DNA of 44,192 nt from a virus. Under the pieces are notes generated by a model that was given only the letters and a program-made list of their open reading frames with translations, did no database searches and was not told the DNA's origin. The stretch lies in the IMG/VR virus record IMGVR_UViG_3300020061_000011, positions 1 through 44,192 of that record; one strand, 5' to 3'. Positions within the stretch are counted from its first letter, which is position 1, and each line of letters begins with the position of its first letter. A program made the position numbers and the translations under genes. Positions 16,669 to 25,447 of this stretch are shown one piece after another.

Positions 16669-17527
16669 TATCCTGCTTGGGTACAACGATTACGTACACA
16701 ACGGGTCTATACACGATACATCGTGTCCGTTCGCTGCGGGCGCGCCTGCTGTTAATATGCTGACGGAAGACTTAGATAAGCCGGTTATCTTCGCGCCGAC
16801 TGCTGCTGAGCCTACGATGTCTTTCGTTATCGATCTCGGTGCAGCGAAGCCGACTGACTTAATCGCGCTTATCAAGCACAATATCAACTACACCGGCAAG
16901 TGGCGCGTGCAGCTGAATTTCGATATCGCCGATCCTGTCGGTCAAGAGTACGATAGCGGCTGGCTTACAGTGATACCGCCGCAGCCGGGTTTTGGCGTCC
17001 TTACTTGGGGCCAGTTCCTTTGGGGCGGGGCTATCCCTGAATACAACCTCGGCAAGTACAACCGGCATGCGTACCTGCCGCTTCCGAATACGGTCGTTAT
17101 CCGGTACATCACCGTAACTATCGACGCTCCGTCAAATACTGCGCCGGTCAAGTTCTATAGGCTTTGGGCCAGCATCGGCTATCAGCCGTCCGTTAACGTC
17201 CAATACGGCGCGGAGATCGTGCCGATCGACGAAACCAAAGTGCAGAAGATGTCAGCAGGAAACCGCATATACGGCGATGCTGTGCAGCGGCGTCAGGTTA
17301 ACGCCGGCTTCGATATGCTGCCACGTACGGAAATGCTGTACAACATCGTCGGTGCCTTGTACCTCGCGTCTGGCGTTAAATCTCCTGTTATTTGCATGTT
17401 GGAGCCTGCGGACCCGGCTAACTACTATGTCGAAGCTGTATACGGAAATCTTACGCAGATCGACAAAGCCGTGTATAGCTCGTGGCTGATGTTCAGTACA
17501 ACTTTCGCTGTTGAGGAACAACCGTAA
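16652..17527 (+). CDS. Minor tail protein (tail-tip partner)
   Basis: A 291-residue, beta-rich protein whose ATG lies 17 bases inside the upstream gene. Its first 180 residues have the strand pattern of a galactose-binding-like jelly roll (ANILLGYNDYV, SFVIDLGAAKPTDLIALI, WRVQLNFDIADPV, VIRYITVTIDAPSNTAPVKF), which is typical of sugar- or surface-binding modules in tail tips. The second half (KMSAGNRIYGDAVQRRQVN, then EMLYNIVGALYLASGVKSPV) resembles a separate tail-assembly domain found next to hub proteins. It probably forms part of the distal tail and supports the fibres encoded next. The identification as jelly roll is my inference from strand spacing; there is no catalytic motif. Confidence 0.5.
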   Translation: MSLTANILLGYNDYVHNGSIHDTSCPFAAGAPAVNMLTEDLDKPVIFAPTAAEPTMSFVIDLGAAKPTDLIALIKHNINYTGKWRVQLNFDIADPVGQEYDSGWLTVIPPQPGFGVLTWGQFLWGGAIPEYNLGKYNRHAYLPLPNTVVIRYITVTIDAPSNTAPVKFYRLWASIGYQPSVNVQYGAEIVPIDETKVQKMSAGNRIYGDAVQRRQVNAGFDMLPRTEMLYNIVGALYLASGVKSPVICMLEPADPANYYVEAVYGNLTQIDKAVYSSWLMFSTTFAVEEQP

Positions 17528-18690
17528 TGTCAACTCTGCCTCTGACACTGGCTGACCAGCTAGTAACTATTAACCAGCTTGCTGGTAGCAATTACGTTCC
17601 CGGCTATCCGGAGCTTTTGAATCTTCTGGGGCAGCATCCGCGCAAACTGCTGGTCGGAGCTACTGTTATTGCATCGAACGCATATATCTATCCGATACCG
17701 GGCAAACAGCGGGTTTGGGCGGTTAAGGGAAAAGGCTGGACTTCAGGCATGCGCCTGCGGGCGTACAAGGCAGGCAATCTTACACATTACTGCACGATTC
17801 TTGTTAACGACTACAGCGCAGCCACGGGCCAAATGATCTTTGAAGTTTTGGCAGCTTCGTACTTTGATCTTGCGCAGCCGTCAGCTTACTTCTTTACTCC
17901 GTTCTTTCCGGAGTCAGCAGCTAGCGCTGTCTTGTCCACAGCATCCGGCGGAACCGCTGGCAACGATATCGAATCGGCGCGGGTAGGTTTGAAGCTTCCA
18001 TGCAATTCCAAGTTCACAGAGTTGTTCGCTGATTTTGTCGTGCCTCTGAACATTTGCCGGCGTATTGTCAGACGCCCGACTCTTTTCGACAATGGTGCGG
18101 CAGTAGCGCTTCCGCTCGCCACAAACCCGTATGACTACCAAAATCATCCGGGCGTTGCGCGTGTCGGTACAGGCACACCTACTGGCCCTATCTCTGCGGT
18201 GGGGGACTATGACGGCGTTGTACTAGGACGACCCAGCGGACACGACTGGGCGGACTGGGGCGCTGACGGCACTGTGTTTGAAGCACAGATCAATCTTCCT
18301 GCGCTTATAACGGACAGCAAGTCGCAAGTCGAAGTCGGACTAGTAGGCACAAATGCTAAGCTTCTCGTCTGTTACACGAACGGAGTTAATACTGGCCGTT
18401 TCACGTTCCAGACAGGAGTTAGCGGGTCATACACGACACAGAACACGGTGCTTACCGTTGCAGCGGCGACATGGTATAAGATTCGTTTGGAGACTGTAGG
18501 CGCGAATATCCAAGTGCAGATCAACGGGGCGAATACGCTTACGGTTGCAAAAGCTGGGTTCCAAGGGCTTTCCGGAAACAACCGCATGTCTCCGTTAACG
18601 CGCATGATTGCTATCGTATCCAGCCCTGCGCAGGTTGCAATTGACATCGATTACCTGTATTTCCTCAGAGAATTCCCAACGGCACGCTAA
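17527..18690 (+). CDS. Tail fibre / receptor-binding protein 1 (lectin-like C-terminus)
   Basis: A 387-residue fibre-type protein, first of three related neighbours. Residues 35-125 form an anchor domain (WAVKGKGWTSGMRLRAYKAG, then YSAATGQMIFEVLAASYFD) whose x-A-T-G-x-[IM]-x-[VF]-x-V-L-A pattern recurs in the next two proteins. Residues about 225-387 look like a concanavalin-type jelly roll: GTVFEAQINLPALI, VEVGLVGTNAKLLVCYTNG, TWYKIRLETVGANIQVQINGA, and the last strand IDIDYLYFLREF. The W-Y-[KR]-I-R-x-E-x-x-G-x-x-[IV]-x-V-x-[IV]-[ND]-G pattern is common in LamG-like domains. The gene overlaps its upstream stop by one base and its downstream start by one base. Receptor specificity cannot be read from sequence. 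Confidence 0.6.
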   Translation: MSTLPLTLADQLVTINQLAGSNYVPGYPELLNLLGQHPRKLLVGATVIASNAYIYPIPGKQRVWAVKGKGWTSGMRLRAYKAGNLTHYCTILVNDYSAATGQMIFEVLAASYFDLAQPSAYFFTPFFPESAASAVLSTASGGTAGNDIESARVGLKLPCNSKFTELFADFVVPLNICRRIVRRPTLFDNGAAVALPLATNPYDYQNHPGVARVGTGTPTGPISAVGDYDGVVLGRPSGHDWADWGADGTVFEAQINLPALITDSKSQVEVGLVGTNAKLLVCYTNGVNTGRFTFQTGVSGSYTTQNTVLTVAAATWYKIRLETVGANIQVQINGANTLTVAKAGFQGLSGNNRMSPLTRMIAIVSSPAQVAIDIDYLYFLREFPTAR

Positions 18691-19883
18691 TGGCCCTTTA
18701 TCCTGTAGTTGTCAACGGTGTTTCTTACACGCTTGCGCAGTTCGATTTGCTGGCGTATGCGACTGGCGTACCGAACTCGGCGTCCGACGCCGTGCGAGAA
18801 GCTCTGCTTCTGCATTACGGTACATCGTCGTCCAGCGTCACTATCGGCACAGGATCGAAAGTTTTCACGACACAAGCCGGTTTAGGCTTCCGCGTCGGAG
18901 ATCGAGTCTTTGTCGGGTCTAACGCCGCTCCGCAGACAAACCGTATGTGGGGCACGGTGACTGCGTATAACTTCGCGACAGGCTCTATCACTGTTAACGT
19001 GCTGGCCGTGTACGGCTCTGGCACGCTGTCTTCGTGGGTTATCGGCATCGGTGGTGCAGATGCTGCGTGGTTGTCGGATAGCGTGCATGCGCTGGACAAT
19101 GGCGGTACAGGCTACGGCCGCGCGACGTTTACGCTTCCTGCCAACTTTATCGGCATGGGCGATCCTTGCACTAATATGCAAGAAATCATAGAAGAGTTTG
19201 CCGGAACGCAGGGCTCAAACGTTAATAACAATGCCAACATCATTGAACCGCCTTGGTACGTATCACCAAGCAATCCGACCACGGACGCGTGGAACGATCC
19301 TGATACGGACGTTGCAGATATTTTGGGGCATTTCACTCTGTATTCGGCGGATGACTCTCAGATTTCTTCTCTGCTCAGCTACAACAATACAGGCTTTCTG
19401 CACCTTGGACGCGGGGCGCTGACGTACGAAACTTCTGTTTTCAAGGTACGTGACGCGTCGCTGGCCGGAACGGTATACGCATACCAGATGGGTCTTTGTG
19501 CCAAACTCGCGACACTGCACACGGTTAGCCAAAGTATATTCACCGTCGCTGGCGTAGGCTTTGAAGCCTATAGCGATGTGAACTCTGGACGTTGGACTTG
19601 TATCTGCAATTCTGGCGGCGTGTCTCGGCGGCTCAACACAAACGCACTTCCCGGCGTTGGTACCGATACGCTTCGTTTCGAGGTAGACCACGACGGCAAC
19701 ACCGTTTACTTCTTTATCAACGATATTTACGTAGGATCAATCGGAGGTAATCTCCCCAAGTACGGTGCGCAAAACCTGCTTTATCCAATTTATTCCGCAC
19801 GCGCGCAGATTGACTCCAATGTTATAGTGCGGACGCATCTTTATATCGATTCCCTATATACCCGCAAATTCCTAATGAGATAA
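18690..19883 (+). CDS. Tail fibre / receptor-binding protein 2
   Basis: A 397-residue paralogue of its neighbours. Residues 1-45 are a short helical start; residues 48-110 are the shared anchor module (VTIGTGSKVFTTQAGLGF, GDRVFVGSNA, WGTVTAYNFATGSITVNVLA, GSGTLSSWVIGIGG), which is a recurring module of phage fibre proteins. A linker with NGGTGYGRATFTLPANF follows, then a beta-rich C-terminal domain (about 165-397) containing LGHFTLYSADDSQ, WTCICNSGG and TLRFEVDHDGNTVYFFINDI, again a lectin-like jelly-roll strand pattern. There are three Cys residues, unusual next to neighbours. Transcription is continuous with fibre 1. Confidence 0.6.
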   Translation: MALYPVVVNGVSYTLAQFDLLAYATGVPNSASDAVREALLLHYGTSSSSVTIGTGSKVFTTQAGLGFRVGDRVFVGSNAAPQTNRMWGTVTAYNFATGSITVNVLAVYGSGTLSSWVIGIGGADAAWLSDSVHALDNGGTGYGRATFTLPANFIGMGDPCTNMQEIIEEFAGTQGSNVNNNANIIEPPWYVSPSNPTTDAWNDPDTDVADILGHFTLYSADDSQISSLLSYNNTGFLHLGRGALTYETSVFKVRDASLAGTVYAYQMGLCAKLATLHTVSQSIFTVAGVGFEAYSDVNSGRWTCICNSGGVSRRLNTNALPGVGTDTLRFEVDHDGNTVYFFINDIYVGSIGGNLPKYGAQNLLYPIYSARAQIDSNVIVRTHLYIDSLYTRKFLMR

Positions 19884-19886
19884 CCC

Positions 19887-21197
19887 ATGTCCGTTATCGG
19901 CACCATAAATAGCCGCGTCTACGATACCGTTGATTTCAACGCTGTTGACTATGCGAACCGTATTCAACAGCTGATCGGCGACATCTACGTTCATTTCTTG
20001 CCACGCCGCGCTCTCACTTCTGCCACGTCACTGGCCGTCGCGACTGGCTCCAAAGCCTTCACGATCAACAACAACCTTTCGTCGTCGAATCCTGACTACG
20101 CTGTGGGAGAGTGCGTTTACGCGCGACCGATGATCGGCATGAATGGTGTCGATCGGCGCTATCGCGATACGTGGATGTCCGGCGTTATCTCAGCCATCTC
20201 TGGCACCGTTATCACCGTGAACGTACTGGCAGCGAGGGGGAGCGGAACTTACGCGAGCTGGATGATTGCGCCAATCGGCGACAATATACAGACTTTGGCG
20301 AACCCGCTCGCAGTTACCAACGGTGGCCTAGGCTCTGCGACGTTGGCTACTGGAAAGGCGAATATCGGGGTGGGCGCACCTACTGCGCAGATCAAGCCAA
20401 TTTTTGAGGACTTCCTTGGAACAGTCGTTTTACCGAGCGTGTCATCCGGTCATGGCTATTCCGAAAGTTTCGACATCTACGATCACAACAAAGACAGCGT
20501 GGACTTCGTTGGAAATTTCTCCCCGCACGGCTTGCTTACGGGCGACACGGAACAGTTTAACGTAGACCCAAACGTAACGCAACCAGTGACCGCGAGCGAT
20601 TGGGCCTCTCATCCGGGTATTATCATGCTTGCCGGCGGAGGACCTGGCACGACGGGCGGAGCGATGATTTGCACGAAGAATGCCGGGAGCGGAGGAATTA
20701 TCCAGTTTCCGTACTCTGGCGATCTCTTCGAGGTAATGTTCCGAGTTCCGGACGGATACACAACCCCCATCTGTTCTTTCGGGTTTACGGCAGCAAGCAG
20801 CGGCGGTGACGAAAGCGCTGTCGTGATGAACATCGGCGTCGATACCTTGCCGTATATCAAGACGTGCATGGCAGCGCCGGACATGTCCGCTATGTCCGGT
20901 CTTCCGGGCGGTTTCTCCGTTGTTACCGGAAATACCGGCGGCTCCCCCACGTCCGTGTGTTTCCCCAGCACTTACCGTATATTGTCGGGAATATGGTACC
21001 GTGCGCGGTTTACGTCAACCAGCTGCACTCTGTACATAGGAACGACGCAGGTTGCGCAAATCACCAGCTTGACATTCCCGACATTGGTTCTGGATCACGC
21101 GATGGAATTCACGCTCGCAGCAGCATCGTCGGACCCTAATACATATTCCGGCGTGCTGCTGGACTACTACTATTACCGACATAACACTACGCGCTAG
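19887..21197 (+). CDS. Tail fibre / receptor-binding protein 3
   Basis: A 436-residue paralogue and the last gene of the + strand structural operon. Residues about 45-135 carry the anchor module (TSLAVATGSKAFTINNNLSS, YAVGECVYARPMIG, ISGTVITVNVLAARGSGTYA, SWMIAPIGD). The C-terminal part (about 165-436) is Gly/Ser/Thr-rich and beta-rich, with WYRARFTSTSCTLYIGTTQV aligning to the WYKIRLE strand pair of fibre 1 and ending LLDYYYYRHNTTR, comparable to IDYLYFLREF in fibre 1. The stop TAG (21195-21197) shares the palindrome CTAG with the stop of the convergent SbcC-like gene, so there is no terminator between the two arms. Confidence 0.6.
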   Translation: MSVIGTINSRVYDTVDFNAVDYANRIQQLIGDIYVHFLPRRALTSATSLAVATGSKAFTINNNLSSSNPDYAVGECVYARPMIGMNGVDRRYRDTWMSGVISAISGTVITVNVLAARGSGTYASWMIAPIGDNIQTLANPLAVTNGGLGSATLATGKANIGVGAPTAQIKPIFEDFLGTVVLPSVSSGHGYSESFDIYDHNKDSVDFVGNFSPHGLLTGDTEQFNVDPNVTQPVTASDWASHPGIIMLAGGGPGTTGGAMICTKNAGSGGIIQFPYSGDLFEVMFRVPDGYTTPICSFGFTAASSGGDESAVVMNIGVDTLPYIKTCMAAPDMSAMSGLPGGFSVVTGNTGGSPTSVCFPSTYRILSGIWYRARFTSTSCTLYIGTTQVAQITSLTFPTLVLDHAMEFTLAAASSDPNTYSGVLLDYYYYRHNTTR

Positions 21198-23374
21198 TTT
21201 GTCAGCATAGCTACGTCTATCGTGGTATCCGCCGCGTATTCCTCGCCTTCACGGTGAGTGACCAGCACGATCTGCCGGTCGGTGCCACGAAGCGCCCCAG
21301 CGAGCGCTGCGGCCATGTCGTCCCGCAGCTCGCTCGACGGCTCGTCCAAGACCGCGAACGAAACCCCGGCCGGCAGGAGCGATGCTAGGGCTATGCGGAG
21401 CCCGACGCCGGCAATCGCCTTGAGCCCGCCAGAGAGCGTCACCACGGCGCGCCGGTTGCCGTCCTCGATGTAGTAGAACTCGCCGCCCGGATCACGCTCC
21501 AACGATTCGATGCGCCCTTCCGTCACGCCGGAGACGAACTCGCTGGTAATCGCCATGATCTGCGACCAGAGGTCGTCCATGAAGATCGCGCGGTTATCGC
21601 GCAGATACTTCGTTAGCCCATTGAAACGGTGAACATCCTTCTCATACTCGTCTTTCTTCTCCGCCAGTTCGGTCGCAACTTTAAACTCTTTGCGCAGCTG
21701 CGCTATTTCCCTGTCCAATATCTCGGAAGCTGACGCGCCTTTACGGTACTTTTCCTGCGCTACTTCCGAAGCTTCCTTTTGACTCTTGGCTACGATCTGC
21801 AACATACCGAGATCGACGGCAGGCGTCGCTTTAAGCTTGTCCAAGAATTCATTACACGCTTCGGCCGCTTTCGTTACTAACGCTGCGGTGGCGTCACGAT
21901 CCTTCTTTGTACGCAGAATGTATTCGTTGTTCCGTTCGATGACCTCGAACCGGTCCGACAGCTGCCCTTTCTTAGAATGCAGCGCATTGACATCTTCGCG
22001 CGTAAACTTGCCGTTTATGCTTTTCAGGGCTACAGCTACCGCTGACTGGCGCTCCGCCACTTCGTTGATAATGGAATCAGAGGGGCATTCTTTCTTCAGT
22101 TTCTTGACGGCCGTCTCTGCGGCGCTCAACACGCCTTCCAATTCGCTTAGTCCTATTTCCGACGCATCAACCTCAATCTTTAGCTTATCGTAGCGCGTCT
22201 TCGCCTTAGCGAGTTCCGCTTCATCATACGGCCGCGCGCACTCGCTGCACACAGACGCATCCAGCGCTTTCTTCGCCTTCTTCAGATCGTCCTTGTAGTT
22301 CTCGTACGTGGTGCGCGCAGCAATGGTCGCGTCCGAATGCTTCTTGCATAGCTTCAACGCCTTTTCGAGTTCAGGTGAGAGTTTCTCGAACAATGCCAGC
22401 TGCGGCTTACCCGTGTCTTCCAGCCAACGATTTACGCTTTCAACTATATTTTTATTGTACTCGTCAACTTTAACGCTAATTTCCGCAGCATCCGCCTGTT
22501 TCGTGAGAACGGCGAATTCCGCTTCCAGATCGCCCGGCTCCACGTATTCGCCCAGCGTTTCCAGCTGCTTGTTCAAGAGCGCAACCGTATTGCTGTGCCG
22601 CTCGAACATGCTCTTATGCGCGTCCAAGGCTACCTTGAAATCGCTGGCCTTCTGGTGCGCTTCGCGCCCGTTTTCCAGCGCTTTTTCCGCTTCCTCGGCG
22701 GCCAAGCGTGCAACGGCGCTGTCTTCTTTCAGCGCCGGCAAACCGAGGTTGAGCTGTGATAGCTGCTTGTCGTCGATCTCTTTCTGTACCTCCGGAGGAT
22801 CGCGGAACACAGGGATGTACTGCAACGCTACTTTTGCGCACGCAGCGAAGTTATTCGATACTTCCTGAACCTGATCGATGTAATCCGCCTGCGCGATCTT
22901 CTCGATCATCTGGTTCAACTTCGACGCTCCCAGCGTTAGGAGCGCGGCCGTCTCGGTCTGTTGCGAATATGTCAGCTCGATAAACTGTTTGGCGCTGACG
23001 CCCAGTTTATCCACGATCCACGCATTGACCGACGTATGCCCGGTAGCTATCAGCGGCGGTTCGCTGAAGATCGATTCAAACTGCACGATCTCTGCGGTCT
23101 TCAGCGTGCGCGTGATCTGATACTTCTCGGCGCCGATATCCATTATCAGCGTGACTTTGCAGTCCTTCTCGCCGGTCATCACGATATCGTCGGATGAGTC
23201 GTCCAGCGCGCTAATCCCGAACAGCGCGAAATAGATGCCTTTGAGGATCGTTGTCTTCCCGAACCCGTTTGGCCCCTTGAAAACGGTCAACGTAGGGGCG
23301 AACTCGACGGTCAAATCCCGCCAGCGGCCGAACCGGGCGAGGACAAGGGTTTTCAAGTAGGCGTTATTGCTCAT
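21194..23374 (-). CDS. sbcC: SbcC/Rad50-type recombination ATPase (gp46-like)
   Basis: The ATPase half of a Mre11-Rad50 (SbcD-SbcC; T4 gp47-gp46) end-processing complex. Walker A is GPNGFGKTT (residues 34-42). The arms (about 170-600) are long coiled coil. A zinc-hook CSEC sits at 376-379, the midpoint, as expected for dimerisation. The C-terminal half of the ATPase has the ABC signature TLSGGLKAI (about 645), Walker B FAVLDEPSSE (about 672) and the switch His in VTHREGEE. At 726 residues it is close to short phage and archaeal Rad50 proteins rather than E. coli SbcC (about 1050). Shine-Dalgarno GGAG precedes the ATG. It is the last gene of the - strand operon, 36 bases after SbcD. Confidence 0.92.
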   Translation of the reverse strand: MSNNAYLKTLVLARFGRWRDLTVEFAPTLTVFKGPNGFGKTTILKGIYFALFGISALDDSSDDIVMTGEKDCKVTLIMDIGAEKYQITRTLKTAEIVQFESIFSEPPLIATGHTSVNAWIVDKLGVSAKQFIELTYSQQTETAALLTLGASKLNQMIEKIAQADYIDQVQEVSNNFAACAKVALQYIPVFRDPPEVQKEIDDKQLSQLNLGLPALKEDSAVARLAAEEAEKALENGREAHQKASDFKVALDAHKSMFERHSNTVALLNKQLETLGEYVEPGDLEAEFAVLTKQADAAEISVKVDEYNKNIVESVNRWLEDTGKPQLALFEKLSPELEKALKLCKKHSDATIAARTTYENYKDDLKKAKKALDASVCSECARPYDEAELAKAKTRYDKLKIEVDASEIGLSELEGVLSAAETAVKKLKKECPSDSIINEVAERQSAVAVALKSINGKFTREDVNALHSKKGQLSDRFEVIERNNEYILRTKKDRDATAALVTKAAEACNEFLDKLKATPAVDLGMLQIVAKSQKEASEVAQEKYRKGASASEILDREIAQLRKEFKVATELAEKKDEYEKDVHRFNGLTKYLRDNRAIFMDDLWSQIMAITSEFVSGVTEGRIESLERDPGGEFYYIEDGNRRAVVTLSGGLKAIAGVGLRIALASLLPAGVSFAVLDEPSSELRDDMAAALAGALRGTDRQIVLVTHREGEEYAADTTIDVAMLTN

Positions 23375-23410
23375 AAAAACTCCGTGGTAAAAGGGAAGAA
23401 AAGCCTGTCT

Positions 23411-24535
23411 TTATTCCTTCGCCGCGAGCGCTGTAACTGCCTCATCGTACGCCGGCTTGTGCGGCGTGTTCGCGATCGAATCGCCGATAACTTCCGGCAG
23501 CGTGCGAGGAATGAACTCTACCTCTTCTACCTTGGCTGCGCCGGCTTTGATGACTTCGACGCTGTTCTTGATAAAGAACGTCAAATTCTCGTCAACTTGT
23601 TTCCACAGGTTCGCGATGGCTTTCGCCAGCTCGGCGTGTCGTTTTGCTTCCAGCCGGCCTTTGATCTCGATGAAGGGCGCACCTTGCATTGGTGCCAAAC
23701 CGTCCAGTACGTCTTCGACGCGCAGCTCTTGATACATGTCCGCGACTTGAAGCGTTTCGATCGTCTGTAGCGTGTCCGTTGCCGTATCCAGCACGTAGAC
23801 GAAACGATCCGACAATTCGCCGAACGTGACCGGGAAGACATTCCCCATCACGATAAGGCGATCGTTATGCAGCATGCGCGGCGGATGCTCATGGCCGACG
23901 AAGATGCGCGTGTACACGCTGAGTGCGCGTTCCTGCATCGCTTCCGTGAAATACAGCGACGTGCCGTTCGGATCGACGACGTTGTACGCTTCGCCCGGCA
24001 CGCCGACGTTGCAATGCAGGACGAGGTATATGTTCCGCGCGCCTTTGCCTTTCTCGGCAAACTCGCACGCCATTTCGACGCTTTGCTCGAAGATGCTTTG
24101 CGTCAGGCAATGCGGAGCGAAAACGAGTTCTGACGAACTGTCCGGAGATGCGACCCTGTAATCCGGCTTGGAAGGGTCCGGGCTGACAACGACCGGCAAA
24201 TCCTCTTCGTCAAACAAATGGTGCGAGAACTTGTTCAACAGCTGCAAGCTGCCGATCTTGTCGGTACGATTCACTACATCGTGGTTGCCGGCCAACGCCT
24301 TCCAGCAATGCATCAATACGGTCCAGCCCTGCGCGATCACAGCTTCGTCGTTCGTGTACGTGTCGAACAGATCGCCGCCGCATATGATCTTTTTCGCGCC
24401 GTTGTGTTTTAGCGCTTCTATCACTTCCAACGTGCGCTTGAACACGAACTGCCGGAACGCCATCGATGACCGCACTGTCGCATGCGACAGGCGCGAGATA
24501 CCCAGATGCGGATCGCTAAAGAATCCCAGTTTCAT
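23411..24535 (-). CDS. sbcD: SbcD/Mre11-type nuclease (gp47-like)
   Basis: Metal-dependent phosphoesterase nuclease partner of the SbcC-like ATPase, trimming DNA ends and opening hairpins or protein-blocked ends. Motifs: D8-x-H10 (FSDPHLG), GGDLFDT with D55, GNHD at 83-86, a later His in LVLHCN and the paired His of VGHEHPPRM. These supply all five usual metal-binding positions. The C-terminal 150 residues include the ATPase-binding region. Length 374 is normal. The ATG overlaps the stop of the upstream PD-(D/E)XK nuclease gene as ATGA and has GGGAG upstream, so the two are coupled. Confidence 0.92.
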   Translation of the reverse strand: MKLGFFSDPHLGISRLSHATVRSSMAFRQFVFKRTLEVIEALKHNGAKKIICGGDLFDTYTNDEAVIAQGWTVLMHCWKALAGNHDVVNRTDKIGSLQLLNKFSHHLFDEEDLPVVVSPDPSKPDYRVASPDSSSELVFAPHCLTQSIFEQSVEMACEFAEKGKGARNIYLVLHCNVGVPGEAYNVVDPNGTSLYFTEAMQERALSVYTRIFVGHEHPPRMLHNDRLIVMGNVFPVTFGELSDRFVYVLDTATDTLQTIETLQVADMYQELRVEDVLDGLAPMQGAPFIEIKGRLEAKRHAELAKAIANLWKQVDENLTFFIKNSVEVIKAGAAKVEEVEFIPRTLPEVIGDSIANTPHKPAYDEAVTALAAKE

Positions 24536-25071
24536 TCGACTTCTCCCGATGGTAGGTGTTCGCCACTTTTCTGTATGCCCATCGCCATCAGATGAGGCGA
24601 TATGACCCAGCTTTCCGCGAATCCGCTTAGATTACGCAGGTTAGTATGGTATGCAGGACTGCCATTAAGCGCTACACGTTTCACCGGATAGCAGACGTTA
24701 ATGATCTTGCCGGACCAAATCTGTATTTCACCGGTCAGTACGTCTTTATATGCTACAACAGCGATCGCTCCGCAACGCGCTGCCATTTGGAGCGAAGAGT
24801 TCTGGCTGGACTTCACCAGCGATCGGTAATAGTTCGCAAACGGTTTGCCCGCGTTTGACGCTTTGCATTCGACGTAGAACGAATACGGCCTACCATACAG
24901 GCCGGACTCTACTTGCAGCTTGAAGTCGCTGTCCGCTTTTCGCACCAGATTACCGGCGGACGCCGAGTCTAGTACGCGCTCGAAGCGACAGCGATAGGAC
25001 TTGTAGAGAGGGGCGAATGCCTCCGCCCACTCTCTTTCAAACTCCTTGCCGTGTTGGATGTCAGGCTTCAT
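24532..25071 (-). CDS. PD-(D/E)XK nuclease, Holliday-junction-resolvase-like
   Basis: A 179-residue nuclease-fold protein. The catalytic core is visible as an early Glu (E11 or E13 in KEFEREW), ADSDF with D49, and FYVECKAS with E68 and K70, giving D-(x18)-E-x-K. The following FANYYRSLVKSSQNSSLQMA supplies a Gln/Ser helix, as in archaeal Hjc-type resolvases and small restriction-like nucleases where R/K-x-x-Q follows the core. Its position directly upstream of SbcD and SbcC suggests a recombination or repair role, but RecB-like exonuclease or virus-specific endonuclease functions are also possible. Starts 11 bases inside the preceding gene after AAGGACG. Confidence 0.7.
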   Translation of the reverse strand: MKPDIQHGKEFEREWAEAFAPLYKSYRCRFERVLDSASAGNLVRKADSDFKLQVESGLYGRPYSFYVECKASNAGKPFANYYRSLVKSSQNSSLQMAARCGAIAVVAYKDVLTGEIQIWSGKIINVCYPVKRVALNGSPAYHTNLRNLSGFAESWVISPHLMAMGIQKSGEHLPSGEVE

Positions 25072-25447
25072 CGTCCTTCTCGGCCTTCCTTCTTTCGATA
25101 ATGCTCATCGCATCCTGTGCAACGCGAACCGCTGCGTAAAGCTTATCGTCCTTGATATCCAGAGTATCAGGCAGAACGCGCAAAAGATTTTCCAACGCCG
25201 TCACGCATGGGTTTTCCAGCTCGTCCACTTCCAGCTCGATCGGGACCAGCTTATACCTCTGCATGATGATCTGGATCATGTCGTCCTTCAGACCCAGATC
25301 ATACTTGACGGTAACGCTCGGCCACTCCTGTGGCGAGACCCTGATGGTCAGCGAGACAGGGCGCTTCTTATCGTCGTTCACGCTGATCCCCAGCGCGTTC
25401 AACAACGCCAACTGATACTCGCTGATCTTCATTTCGCGCACAGACAT
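25061..25447 (-). CDS. Unknown 128-residue protein
   Basis: Not recognised. I place the start at ATG 25447, which shares one base with the dUTPase stop (TGATG); the frame continues upstream through the dUTPase gene but that part is Arg/Gly/Ser-rich out-of-frame sequence. The protein begins MSVREMKISEYQLALLNALG, has a beta-rich middle (RPVSLTIRVSPQEWPSVTVKYD), a helical middle (LKDDMIQIIMQRYKLV), an acidic loop, and a charged C-terminal helix (AQDAMSIIERRKAEKDDEA). No motif links it to nuclease or nucleotide enzymes. It sits between dUTPase and a PD-(D/E)XK nuclease, so a replication or recombination accessory role is plausible but untested. Confidence 0.6.
   Translation of the reverse strand: MSVREMKISEYQLALLNALGISVNDDKKRPVSLTIRVSPQEWPSVTVKYDLGLKDDMIQIIMQRYKLVPIELEVDELENPCVTALENLLRVLPDTLDIKDDKLYAAVRVAQDAMSIIERRKAEKDDEA

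Noticed and set aside
22308-22868. 186-codon open frame on the + strand opposite sbcC
   Set aside because: Ser/Cys-rich antisense of the coiled-coil region; shadow.
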